A DNA stretch of 12,683 nt from DP-19 sp041488235 (GTDB lineage: Bacteria > Desulfobacterota > Binatia > UTPRO1), in assembly GCA_041488235.1 (NCBI GenBank), contig JBGPOW010000121.1:1-12683 (forward strand), written 5' to 3'. The translations under genes were made by a program, and so were the position numbers. The notes beneath the pieces are model-generated. The model worked only from the letters and a program-made list of their open reading frames with translations. It was not told the origin of the DNA and did not search any database. This document shows positions 6,420 to 12,683 of the stretch, one piece after another. Within the stretch, counting starts at the first letter, position 1. Each line of letters starts with the position of its first letter.

Positions 6420-7553
6420 ATGCCGCCCGCGAGCCGTTTCGACGTCGTGATCATCGGCGGCGGCATCGCCGGTGCCTCGCTCGCCTACTTCCTCAGCCAG
6501 CGGGGCATGACCGACGTCTTGCTCGTCGAGCAAGAGGCGCAGCCCGGCTTTCACGCGACCGGGCGCAGCGCGGCGTCGGTCGTCGAGTGGGATCCGGTGC
6601 CGGCCTTGCAGGAGCTGAAGGTCCAAGGCGCCGCATTTCTCCGCCATCCGCCCGCCGACTTTTCGGAGCACTCGCTCATTTTGCGCGCGGGCATCCTGGT
6701 GGCGTTTCAGGAGCCGCTCTGGAGCGCCGCGCGAGCGGCCGCGTCGCTGTTGGCCGACCGGGGCACCGTGGTGCGCCTCCTCTCGCGCGCCGAATGCGTC
6801 GACACGGTGCCGGTGCTGTCGCCCGATTACGTCGACGGCGGCGTCTTGCTCCCCGAGGACGGAAGAGTCGACGTGCACCAGCTCCTCTGGAGCTATCTTC
6901 GCCACGCGCTCCACCGCGGAGTGCAGTGTCGCTGGGGCGTGACGGTGACCGGCATTCGCGTCGACGGCGGACGGTGTCGTGCGGTCGCGACGAGCGCCGG
7001 CGAATTCGAGACGACGTGGATCGTGAACGCGTCCGGCGCATGGGCCGCGAAGGTCGGTGCGCTTGCACAGGCGACACGAGTACCGCTGACCCCGCATCGC
7101 CGCACGATCGTGACGTTCGCGGCGCCCGACGGCGTCGACGCGCGTGACTGGCCGCTCGTGCACAGCGAGTCACAGCGACTCTACTTCGCGCCGGAGTCCG
7201 GCGGGTTGCTCGCCTGTCCGATGGACGAGGATCCGATGGAGCCCTGCAACGCGCAGCCGAGCGAGGTCGTCGTCGCGCAGGCGATCGAGCGCTTGCAGCG
7301 CATCGCGCCGCGCCTCGTGCCGAAGACGCTGCGGCGGAGCTGGGCAGGTCTCCGCACGTTCGTTCCCGATCGCGTGCTCGTCGTCGGCGAGGATCCGCGG
7401 GTGCGCGGCTTCTTCTGGCTCGCCGGTCAAGGCGGCTGCGGCATCGAGACGAGCGGCGCGGTCGGCCAGATCGCCGCCGACCTCTTGCTCGACGGGCACA
7501 CCGGACGTTTCGACGCCGCGATCCTGTCGCCCGCCCGTTTCACGGCCCGCTAG
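6420..7553 (+). CDS. FAD-dependent DAO-family dehydrogenase, similar to D-arginine dehydrogenase DauA
   Basis: 377 residues from ATG 6420, which has GGGTG 6 nt upstream; an in-frame GTG at 6411 would add three. The dinucleotide fold has the glycine loop at 13-18 (GGGIAG) and ribose-binding Glu37 (LLVEQEA). GFHATGRSAA (43-52), VNASGAWA (202-209), SWAGLRTFVPD (307-317) and FFWLAGQGGCGIETS (331-345) follow the order and wording of Pseudomonas DauA closely. Such enzymes oxidise D-amino acids or amines to imines and pass electrons to the respiratory chain. Tyr255 and Arg312 correspond to the substrate-carboxylate ligands of DauA. The His and Tyr on its active-site loop (AAHYTVAY) are replaced here (AASVVEWD), so the substrate probably differs. 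It is probably co-transcribed with the Gfo/Idh gene. Confidence 0.91.
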   Translation: MPPASRFDVVIIGGGIAGASLAYFLSQRGMTDVLLVEQEAQPGFHATGRSAASVVEWDPVPALQELKVQGAAFLRHPPADFSEHSLILRAGILVAFQEPLWSAARAAASLLADRGTVVRLLSRAECVDTVPVLSPDYVDGGVLLPEDGRVDVHQLLWSYLRHALHRGVQCRWGVTVTGIRVDGGRCRAVATSAGEFETTWIVNASGAWAAKVGALAQATRVPLTPHRRTIVTFAAPDGVDARDWPLVHSESQRLYFAPESGGLLACPMDEDPMEPCNAQPSEVVVAQAIERLQRIAPRLVPKTLRRSWAGLRTFVPDRVLVVGEDPRVRGFFWLAGQGGCGIETSGAVGQIAADLLLDGHTGRFDAAILSPARFTAR

Positions 7554-7591
7554 TGACGGGACTAGTGCCGCTCGCGACCACGGGTCAATGT

Positions 7592-7609
7592 GGGGACGCG
7601 CGCTTCCCC
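7592..7609 (+). terminator. Weak hairpin after the dehydrogenase gene
   Basis: GGGGA (7592-7596) pairs with TCCCC (7605-7609) across an 8 nt GC loop, 39 bp beyond the dehydrogenase stop. There is no T tract, so intrinsic termination is doubtful. The rest of the 219 bp gap (7554-7772) holds a second small hairpin, GCAGCG/CGCTGC (7647-7652 and 7658-7663), a perfect -35-like TTGACA at 7705 without a convincing -10, and no gene. Confidence 0.18.
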
Positions 7610-7760
7610 GGCCTACCGCCCGCGGGCTGCCGCCTGAACGCGAAGGGCAGCGCCGTCCGCTGCAAGTAGCGTTCGATCGTCGATACGTCGTCGCCCGAAT
7701 ATTCTTGACATCGGAAGCGCATACGTGGGACGTTCCGCCCGCATCGATTCCGACCACTCA

Positions 7761-7765
7761 GGAGG
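7761..7765 (+). promoter_or_regulatory. Strong Shine-Dalgarno GGAGG for the secreted beta-helix protein
   Basis: GGAGG lies 7 nt before ATG 7773. It decides the start against an in-frame upstream ATG at 7725, which would bury the signal peptide 16 residues inside the protein. Confidence 0.8.
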
Positions 7766-7772
7766 CCCCCTC

Positions 7773-9638
7773 ATGCGATTCCTCCCCGTAGTCGCCCTCG
7801 GTCTGTTGCTGCTCGTCCCCACGCTCGCGTGGACGGCGGTCAGTTGCCCGGACCGCATGCCCGCCGCGATCACGGCGCCCGCGGCGACGTCCGTCAAGTG
7901 TCAGAAGACGATCGACAAGGTCGGCGTCGGCTTCGCGAAGACCAAGCTGAAGGCGCTCGGGAAGTGCATGGCGGCGCAGGTTCCGGGCGCTTGTCCCGAC
8001 GTCAAGACCGCGGACAAGATCACCGCGGCGGCGAGCAAGGGTGCGGTGAAGATCGCGACAGCGTGCGCGACCGACAGCGTGCAGGCGGGTCTCGCGACGT
8101 CCTACAACGCGCTCACCGACGACGCGCCGATCGCGAGCTGCATGCTGTCGCAGCACAACGCGAGCGCGGACATCGTCCTCGGCGAGATCAACGGCACGCC
8201 GGGACAGCTGAGTTCGAATGGGCTGCGTGTGAAGTGCGTCAAGACTCTCAACAAGGTCGGCATCAAGCAGGCGACCGGCGCGCACAAGATCCTGAACAAG
8301 TGCATCGGCGCGCAGGAGAAGCTCGGAACGGCGGGCGACCTCGCGCCCGTCTGCATCGGACATTGGGCCGGCGGCGCCTTCGTCGCGCCCTCCGACGTGG
8401 GCACGGCGGACAAGCTCGGTAAGCTCCAGGCCAAGACCGAGGCCGCAGTTGCGAAGGACTGCTCGATACCGAGCTTCCTCATCCAGACGATCTACGCCTG
8501 TCCCGGCGCGCAGACCCTCGGCGATCTGCAATCCTGCATCGTCTGCGATACGTGGGACGGCGTGCTCGACTTCGTCGCGCAGGAGAACTCGGAGACGGGG
8601 AGCTACGTCGCGAACGGTTCGGGCGCGTTGCAGAGCGCGGTCGACGGCGCCGCGCCGGGTGCGAAGCTACTGATCGCGTCGGGCGACTACGCGGAGGAGG
8701 TGACGATCACGACGAACGGTCTCCAGCTCGTCGGCTGCGGCGGCGCGAGCGACGCGCGGCCGCGGATCATCCCGCCGGCAACGCCCGGTACGCACGCGCA
8801 AGGTATCACCGCCGATCTCGTCGACGGCCTCTCGTTCACCAGCCTCGAGTTCTCCGGTTTCGATCAGAACGGCATCTTCATCAGCCAGGCGGACGGCGTC
8901 TCCTTCCGTGACGTCGTCGCCGACGCCAACGAGGAGTACGGCGTCTTCCCGGTCCAGAGCAACAACGTCGTCGTCGAGGGCTGCGACGTGAGCGGTGCGC
9001 ACGACACGGGCATCTACGTCGGCCAGTCGACGAACATCACCGTCCGCTACAACTACGTTCACGACAACGTCTCCGGCATCGAGATCGAGAACTCGGCGAA
9101 CGCCGTCGTCGACAACAACTACTCGACGCACAACACCGCCGGCATCCTGGTCTTCAAGCTTCCCAATCTCCCGGTGCAGCTCGCAAACGGCCATCACGTG
9201 TTCGACAACATCGTCCTCGACAACAACTCGCCGAATGCCAGCACCGACCCAGCGGACGTCCTGAGCCACGTCCCCGACGGCACCGGTATCCTCGTGCTCT
9301 CGACCGACACCAGCGAGTTCGATCACAACCTCGTGCACGGGAACGGCTCGTTCGGCTTCACGCTCGTCGACCAGAAGGCGATCGACGATCTCCTCGCCCT
9401 GAACGGCGACCCGCCGGTCTTCGGGCCCGGCTACAGCGCCGATCAGTCGTCGCAGAACAACTCGATCCACGACAACAACTTCACCGGGAACGCGCTGTCG
9501 CCCGACACGACGCCCCCCAACTCGACGCCGCTCGCGGACAACATCCTCTTCTTCATCGACGAGGACGCGAGCCACGGGAACTGCTTCCAGTCGAACGCCG
9601 GGTCGGCGACATTCCTCACGGCAAACGACTGCCCGTGA
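7773..9638 (+). CDS. Secreted Cys-repeat protein with right-handed parallel beta-helix
   Basis: 621 residues. A signal peptide covers about 1-22 (hydrophobic 5-20, then WTA before VSCPD), so it is exported. Residues 41-243 are Lys/Ala/Cys-rich and contain a duplicated module: KCQKTIDKVG at 42-51 and KCVKTLNKVG at 154-163, each followed 22 residues later by KC (Cys65, Cys177). Further Cys at 74, 98, 123 and at 194, 230, 243 make disulfides likely. Residues about 277-560 are a beta-helix: it opens with a 'LLIASGDYAEEVTI' coil and then repeats short Asn/Asp/Gly/Val strands (NNVVVEGCDVSG, NITVRYNYVHDN, NAVVDNNYSTHN), as in NosD and pectate-lyase-like folds. The C-terminus has a possible Cys604-Cys620 pair. 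No catalytic motif is recognised. Polysaccharide binding or a surface structural role is possible. It ends 13 bp from the convergent esterase. Confidence 0.9.
   Translation: MRFLPVVALGLLLLVPTLAWTAVSCPDRMPAAITAPAATSVKCQKTIDKVGVGFAKTKLKALGKCMAAQVPGACPDVKTADKITAAASKGAVKIATACATDSVQAGLATSYNALTDDAPIASCMLSQHNASADIVLGEINGTPGQLSSNGLRVKCVKTLNKVGIKQATGAHKILNKCIGAQEKLGTAGDLAPVCIGHWAGGAFVAPSDVGTADKLGKLQAKTEAAVAKDCSIPSFLIQTIYACPGAQTLGDLQSCIVCDTWDGVLDFVAQENSETGSYVANGSGALQSAVDGAAPGAKLLIASGDYAEEVTITTNGLQLVGCGGASDARPRIIPPATPGTHAQGITADLVDGLSFTSLEFSGFDQNGIFISQADGVSFRDVVADANEEYGVFPVQSNNVVVEGCDVSGAHDTGIYVGQSTNITVRYNYVHDNVSGIEIENSANAVVDNNYSTHNTAGILVFKLPNLPVQLANGHHVFDNIVLDNNSPNASTDPADVLSHVPDGTGILVLSTDTSEFDHNLVHGNGSFGFTLVDQKAIDDLLALNGDPPVFGPGYSADQSSQNNSIHDNNFTGNALSPDTTPPNSTPLADNILFFIDEDASHGNCFQSNAGSATFLTANDCP
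7893..8315 (+). repeat. Internal duplication: two copies of a 29-residue Lys/Cys module
   Basis: Residues 41-69 (7893-7979) and 153-181 (8229-8315) of the beta-helix protein align without gaps, with 15 of 29 positions identical. Both copies have the pattern V-K-C-x-K-T-x2-K-V-G ... A-x4-K-x-L-x-K-C-x2-A-Q. The 22-residue Cys-Cys spacing is the same in both. Downstream, each copy has two more Cys and a T-A-D-K motif (TADKI 79-83, TADKL 211-215), so the duplicated unit is about 110 residues. Confidence 0.7.
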
Positions 9639-9651
9639 ATGGGCGGCGCGG

Positions 9652-10731
9652 CTACGGTTGCGAGATCGGGCGGTAGCGTTGATGTCCGCGGTGCGCGCGG
9701 AAGAAATCGAGCATGCCCTGCGTGTGCGACTTCGGCCAGCGCGTGTGGTTCTGTGAGCCGCGAGTGTAGCCCTCCGGGTTGTCGGCGAAGTTGACGTCGG
9801 CGTCGGGATTGGTGCCGCACGCGGCGTCACACATCGTGACCGGCGTCTCGTCGTCGGCGATGATGAGGTCGGTGAAACGCACGTGGATGTTCAACAGCTG
9901 CGATAGCAGGAGCTCGCCGTTCGGACAGATGCCGGCGATGTCGCAGGCGTTGTGCACGTGGTACACGGGCAGCCGCTTGTTCGAGAGGCGGATCTCGCCG
10001 TTGGTGCGGGCGCGACGGCTGACCGGTGTTTGCGGGCAGGGGTCGTTGAACGCCTCGAAAGGATCGGGTCCGGTGTACACGGCGGCGGCGGCGATACCAG
10101 GCCGGTTCAGGCCGTACAGAAACCCCATCGCGGCGCCGTTGGACCAGCCGGTGACGTAGATCCGTCGCGTGTCGACCTTGCCCGTCGCGACCTCCGCGTC
10201 GATGAAGTGGTCGATCGTCGCGACGTCGACGTTCAGCGGGTACGTGGTGTCGCCGGCGGTGACGTCGCGCCCGCGCTTGTCGATCTGGCGATACCAGTTG
10301 TCCCAGCCGGTGCCGGTGTCGTCGGGTGAGGGGTAGAAGTGCTGCGTCGAGCGCCCCTCGGGCGCGACGATGATGAAGCCGGGCCGCGCCGGGTCGCCGC
10401 TCACGTCGGCGGTATTCTGGAAGTCGAGGAGGTTGGTCGCCGTCGGGATCGTGTCGGCGGTGAAGAGCGACGGGTGCAGATAGACGATCAGCGGCAGCGG
10501 GCTCGCTGCCGACGCCGACGCGGGCTCGTAGAGACACGCGGTCCGCGTGTTGCCGTCGGGGTCGGACCACGTCGGCATCGTCGTCCCGCCGGAACACGTC
10601 AGCTGCGTGACGTCGGTCGTCATCGGGCGTGGCGCATTGCCGAACGGACTGCACGTGTCGGCCCTCGCCGTCGCCGCGACGCTCGCGACGGCGCAGAGAA
10701 CCAGGACTCGTAGGGCGGTAAGTTTCGTCAT
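9652..10731 (-). CDS. Secreted PHB-depolymerase-type esterase (alpha/beta hydrolase)
   Basis: 359 residues. The signal peptide is about 1-24 (MTKLTALRVL then a hydrophobic core ending ATARA), so it is exported. The fold follows the esterase_phb/LpqC-like family, which hydrolyses polyhydroxybutyrate, feruloyl or related esters. Visible elements are LIVYLHPS (81-88, oxyanion-hole region), IIVAPEGR (120-127) and the nucleophile elbow GWSNGAAM with Ser197. A likely acid is Asp264 in VYHVHNACD, and a likely His is 329 in QNHTRWPKSH. The Cys residues (27, 46, 66, 232, 263, 269, 301, 305) suggest disulfides. The frame is open to 10950, but GGAGG 4 nt before ATG 10731 and the signal peptide fix the start. 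It converges on the beta-helix gene with only 13 bp between stops. Substrate specificity is not readable. Confidence 0.9.
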   Translation of the reverse strand: MTKLTALRVLVLCAVASVAATARADTCSPFGNAPRPMTTDVTQLTCSGGTTMPTWSDPDGNTRTACLYEPASASAASPLPLIVYLHPSLFTADTIPTATNLLDFQNTADVSGDPARPGFIIVAPEGRSTQHFYPSPDDTGTGWDNWYRQIDKRGRDVTAGDTTYPLNVDVATIDHFIDAEVATGKVDTRRIYVTGWSNGAAMGFLYGLNRPGIAAAAVYTGPDPFEAFNDPCPQTPVSRRARTNGEIRLSNKRLPVYHVHNACDIAGICPNGELLLSQLLNIHVRFTDLIIADDETPVTMCDAACGTNPDADVNFADNPEGYTRGSQNHTRWPKSHTQGMLDFFRAHRGHQRYRPISQP

Positions 10732-10735
10732 CGTT

Positions 10736-10740
10736 CCTCC
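10736..10740 (-). promoter_or_regulatory. Shine-Dalgarno GGAGG for the secreted esterase
   Basis: GGAGG on the minus strand lies 4 nt from ATG 10731. It fixes this start over upstream in-frame codons at up to 10950, whose translation (Pro/Arg/Ser-rich, no hydrophobic core) is not a signal peptide. Confidence 0.65.
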
Positions 10741-10948
10741 ATGAGGCGACGCCGGCTCGAGGCGCGACCCGGCGTCGGCCTCATCTGGGTACCGTGCAGG
10801 CTCGCCGGAAGCACTGCCGCACTTGGGGCATCGTCGGCGCGACGACACGTGAGACGGTGCAGGTTTCATCGGGGCGGGCGGGGGGCGCGGAACCGTGGTA
10901 TCGGCGCGCGAGTTGACGCGCCCCGGCCCGCTGGTGCATCCCTGGGGC

Positions 10949-11335
10949 ATGCCGATCGCGCTCGGCGCTCATCACATGTCGTTCCCGGTGCGTGACGTGG
11001 AGCGGTCGCGCGTCTTCTACGGCACCGTCCTCGGGCTCGTGGAGAAGCCGCGGCCGCCGCAGCTCGCGGCCATGTTTCCGGGAGCGTGGTACCAGGCGGG
11101 GCCGTGCGAGGTGCACTTGATCCAGTACCCGGAGTCCATGGAGGTCGGCACGCCGCCGCCGACGCTCAACCCCATGGCGCGCCACGCCGCGTTCGCGATC
11201 GCGGATTACGCGTCGACGCTCGCGGAGCTGAAGGCGCGCGGTATCGTCGTGCTCGAGACGAACGCCGAGGTCGGTCAGATGTGGGTACGCGACCCCGACG
11301 GCCACATCATCGAGCTCATCGTCGACCGCCGCTGA
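10949..11335 (+). CDS. VOC-superfamily (glyoxalase/bleomycin-resistance fold) protein
   Basis: 128 residues, one vicinal-oxygen-chelate domain made of two beta-alpha-beta-beta-beta modules. These enzymes bind a divalent metal and act as isomerases, dioxygenases, epimerases or resistance proteins. The start LGAHHMSFPVRDVERSRVFY is typical of the family. Metal-ligand candidates by position are His9, His56 (VHLIQY), His79 (RHAAFAI) and Glu122 (GHIIELI); all four sites are filled, so it is probably an active metalloenzyme. Three consecutive prolines (69-71) lie in the central loop. ATG 10949 is chosen because family members begin a few residues before the first strand. A GTG at 10895 would add 18 residues not seen in relatives. 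The 217 bp between it and the divergent esterase show no clear promoter. It converges on the paraoxonase-like gene. The substrate is unknown. Confidence 0.87.
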   Translation: MPIALGAHHMSFPVRDVERSRVFYGTVLGLVEKPRPPQLAAMFPGAWYQAGPCEVHLIQYPESMEVGTPPPTLNPMARHAAFAIADYASTLAELKARGIVVLETNAEVGQMWVRDPDGHIIELIVDRR

Positions 11336-11377
11336 CGCCCACGGTCCACCGCCGCCGCGGCGACGGTCGGCGTCAGC
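11331..11377. terminator. Candidate bidirectional terminator hairpin spanning both stop codons
   Basis: GCTGACGCC (11331-11339) and GGCGTCAGC (11369-11377) are perfect 9 bp inverted repeats, and the loop holds the palindrome CGCCGCGGCG (11353-11362). The left arm contains the VOC TGA and the right arm the complement of the paraoxonase-like TGA, so one structure ends both transcripts. There is no T tract on either side. Confidence 0.4.
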
Positions 11378-12419
11378 GCATCGTGCAGTCGAGGAGCTTC
11401 GAGTCGGCGATCGCGCCGATCAGCAGCCGCTTGCCGCGCACGGCGCCGACGCTGGCGCCCGAGATCTGCTCGCCGAGATCGAGATACACTTCCCGCACCT
11501 CGGGCGCGGTGTCGGGCGCGACGACGTGCAGGATCTGCGACGGTGCGTACGGCCGTCCGTGCGACATGTAGCGGACGAGCGTCAGCAGTTTCGGGTGCGA
11601 GCCGATCCACAGGCTGCCGTCGGCGTCCACCTCGACGTTGTCGCCGCCGCTCGCGAGCGGGATCTCGCGTCGGAACGTGAGCGTGCCCGACGCCGCGTCG
11701 CGGTCGTAGACGCGCACCGCTCGGCCGATCGTCGAGACGACGTACAGCGTCGTGCCGTCGGCGCTGCGGTTGATGCCGTTGGCGAGCTGGATGCCGCGCG
11801 CGGCCTCCCGGAACGCATGCCCGTCCCACATGACGACGTTCGCCCATGGGCGGCGCAGGTACTCCTCGATCGTCCGCATCGTGCCCGGGGGATAACGATG
11901 ATCGTTGGTGACGTAGACTTGCGTCGGGCTCACGGCGACGAGGTCATTCGGCGAGATCAGCCGCGGATCGGCGAGCGTCGTTCGATGCGTGAGCCGGCTG
12001 CCTGCGACGTCGTACACCTCGATCGTGTGCCGGTGCTGCGCGTGGTTGATGACGAAGAGGCTACGCGATCCGTCCGCCGCGACGTAGAGGCTGATCCCGT
12101 GCGGGCTGAAGCTCGGATCGGCATCGGGCGTGAGGTTCACGGCCTGCGGTGACGGCGCGTTCAAGTCGTACGCATACAGCGCCCCTTTCGGCGGCTTCTC
12201 CGCAAAGAGCGCCCAACGATCGGCGGAAGAGATGTATGCGATCCCGGTCCCCTGATCGATCGTGAGGTCTTCGGCGCCGACCACCGGAACGGCCGTGCAG
12301 GTCCCGTCGAAATGGGGCGTCAGTGTGCGGAACTCGCCGGCCGCATTCATCAGCCAGACTAACCAGCCGCCGACGGCGGCGACGAGGACGGCAAACGCGA
12401 TCAGGAAACGTCGCAGCAC
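11373..12419 (-). CDS. Paraoxonase/arylesterase-family lactonase, membrane-anchored beta-propeller
   Basis: 348 residues from GTG 12419; human PON1 has 355. An N-terminal hydrophobic helix (about 5-24) acts as an uncleaved anchor or signal, as in PON1. The six-bladed-propeller calcium ligands of PON1 are all matched: Glu50 (GAEDLTID), Asn158/Asp159 (SPNDLVAV), Asn214 (LANGINRS) and Asp260/Asn261 (GGDNVEVD). Catalytic His107 sits in SPHGIS, and a second His is near 126-131 (NHAQHRH). Cys41 and Cys345 correspond to the disulfide that ties the N- and C-terminus in PON1. The expected activity is calcium-dependent lactone or aryl-ester hydrolysis outside the inner membrane; some bacterial relatives quench acyl-homoserine lactones. 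The frame is open to an ATG at 12527, but that extension lies in the palindrome and looks non-coding. No Shine-Dalgarno is visible. Confidence 0.88.
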   Translation of the reverse strand: MLRRFLIAFAVLVAAVGGWLVWLMNAAGEFRTLTPHFDGTCTAVPVVGAEDLTIDQGTGIAYISSADRWALFAEKPPKGALYAYDLNAPSPQAVNLTPDADPSFSPHGISLYVAADGSRSLFVINHAQHRHTIEVYDVAGSRLTHRTTLADPRLISPNDLVAVSPTQVYVTNDHRYPPGTMRTIEEYLRRPWANVVMWDGHAFREAARGIQLANGINRSADGTTLYVVSTIGRAVRVYDRDAASGTLTFRREIPLASGGDNVEVDADGSLWIGSHPKLLTLVRYMSHGRPYAPSQILHVVAPDTAPEVREVYLDLGEQISGASVGAVRGKRLLIGAIADSKLLDCTMR

Positions 12420-12683
12420 GGGCGCGACTTTTTCACGCGACCGCTGGCAATTCCAGGGTTGGCTTGAGACCCACCCGCAGCGCCCCGGGCGGACGTGGCG
12501 GTCGTCGGCTGCACCCGTTGTGCGCAATGAACCTTATCGCGCACGTCGGGTGCAGCCGACGATCGCCACGTCCGCCCGCGACAAGGCGAGTGGGTCTCGA
12601 CCCGACCCTGGAATTGCCAGCGGTCGCGTGAAAAAGTCGCGCCCGTGCTGCGACGTTTCCTGATCGCGTTTGCCGTCCTCGTC
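12381..12683. repeat. 303 bp gap-free imperfect palindrome running to the window end
   Basis: Position i pairs with 25064 minus i across the whole stretch, centred at 12532. The outer arms 12381-12459 and 12605-12683 are perfect reverse complements over 79 bp. The inner 72 positions have 57 matches and 15 substitutions, with no indels. Inner perfect blocks are 12486-12500 with 12564-12578, and 12502-12517 with 12547-12562. The left arm carries the first 39 bp and the upstream region of the paraoxonase-like gene. The palindrome reaches the last base, so its full length is unknown. Confidence 0.97.
12645..12683 (+). CDS. 5' end of a second, oppositely oriented paraoxonase-like copy (cut by window)
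   Basis: Thirteen codons from GTG 12645 read MLRRFLIAFAVLV. They are identical in DNA and protein to the first 13 codons of the minus-strand paraoxonase-like gene, and the upstream 40 bp are also identical. This is either the start of a head-to-head paralogue that continues past the window or the mirrored arm of a fold-back artefact. Confidence 0.4.
   Translation, partial: MLRRFLIAFAVLV

Noticed and set aside
5568..7163. 531-codon open frame on the minus strand
   Set aside because: It lies antisense to the Gfo/Idh and FAD dehydrogenase genes, is Arg/Glu/His-rich with no domain, and is a typical GC-rich shadow frame.
7705..7733. Promoter from the perfect TTGACA at 7705
   Set aside because: No -10-like hexamer is found at 16-18 nt; the nearest TA-rich piece (CATACG) is only 9 nt away.
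7758..8531. 257-codon open frame on the minus strand
   Set aside because: It is antisense to the Cys-module part of the beta-helix gene, is Arg/Leu/Asp-rich, and has no motif.
8667..9830. 387-codon open frame on the minus strand
   Set aside because: It is antisense to the beta-helix gene. The Val/Asp/Arg-repetitive translation is the mirror of the Asn/Asp/Val beta-helix codons.
12420..12527. ATG 12527 as start of the paraoxonase-like gene
   Set aside because: This ATG lies at the centre of the palindrome and the added 36 residues have no counterpart in the family. GTG 12419 puts the anchor helix at the N-terminus as in PON1.
1..12683. CRISPR array, tRNA, rRNA or insertion sequence
   Set aside because: I saw no regularly spaced direct repeats, no cloverleaf with the TTCGA-type T arm, no rRNA motifs and no transposase. 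The only long repeat is the palindrome at the right edge.

Overview
The window is very GC-rich and densely coded. Genes sit on both strands in short runs. Several products are exported or membrane-anchored, with start sites and signal peptides of Gram-negative type. The mix (stand-alone receiver, class III cyclase with a mycobacterial-type regulatory domain, LOG protein, short RNB nuclease, secreted beta-helix protein, PHB-depolymerase-like esterase, paraoxonase-like lactonase) fits a soil or sediment bacterium of the former 'deltaproteobacterial' kind, such as Myxococcota or Binatota. That placement is inference. There is no rRNA, tRNA, CRISPR array or transposase.

Layout. 1-160 holds an open frame that enters from the left and may be the tail of an Hcp-like protein. 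321-2335 (minus) is a signalling block: a single-domain response regulator, a broken histidine-kinase C-terminus, and a class III adenylate cyclase. 2539-5185 (minus) is a compact probable operon: an RNB-domain ribonuclease, a LOG-family protein whose ATG overlaps the nuclease stop, and a small two-helix membrane protein. 5283-7553 (plus) is a probable metabolic pair: a Gfo/Idh/MocA oxidoreductase and a DauA-like FAD amine/D-amino-acid dehydrogenase. 7773-9638 (plus) encodes a large secreted protein with a duplicated Cys module in front of a right-handed beta-helix. It converges on a secreted PHB-depolymerase-type esterase (minus, 9652-10731). 10949-11335 (plus) is a VOC/glyoxalase protein that converges on a paraoxonase/arylesterase-like protein (minus, 11373-12419). 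A GC-rich hairpin spans both stop codons of that pair.

The right edge is the most unusual part. 12381-12683 is one gap-free imperfect palindrome centred near 12532, and it runs off the window. Its outer 79 bp arms are perfect and carry the 5' end of the paraoxonase-like gene, so an apparent second copy starts at 12645 in the opposite direction. It is either a recent head-to-head duplication or a fold-back chimera at a contig end; the sequence here cannot decide.

No new multi-gene defence or mobile system is evident. The best candidates for something undescribed are the Cys-repeat/beta-helix secreted protein and the inverted paraoxonase-like locus.
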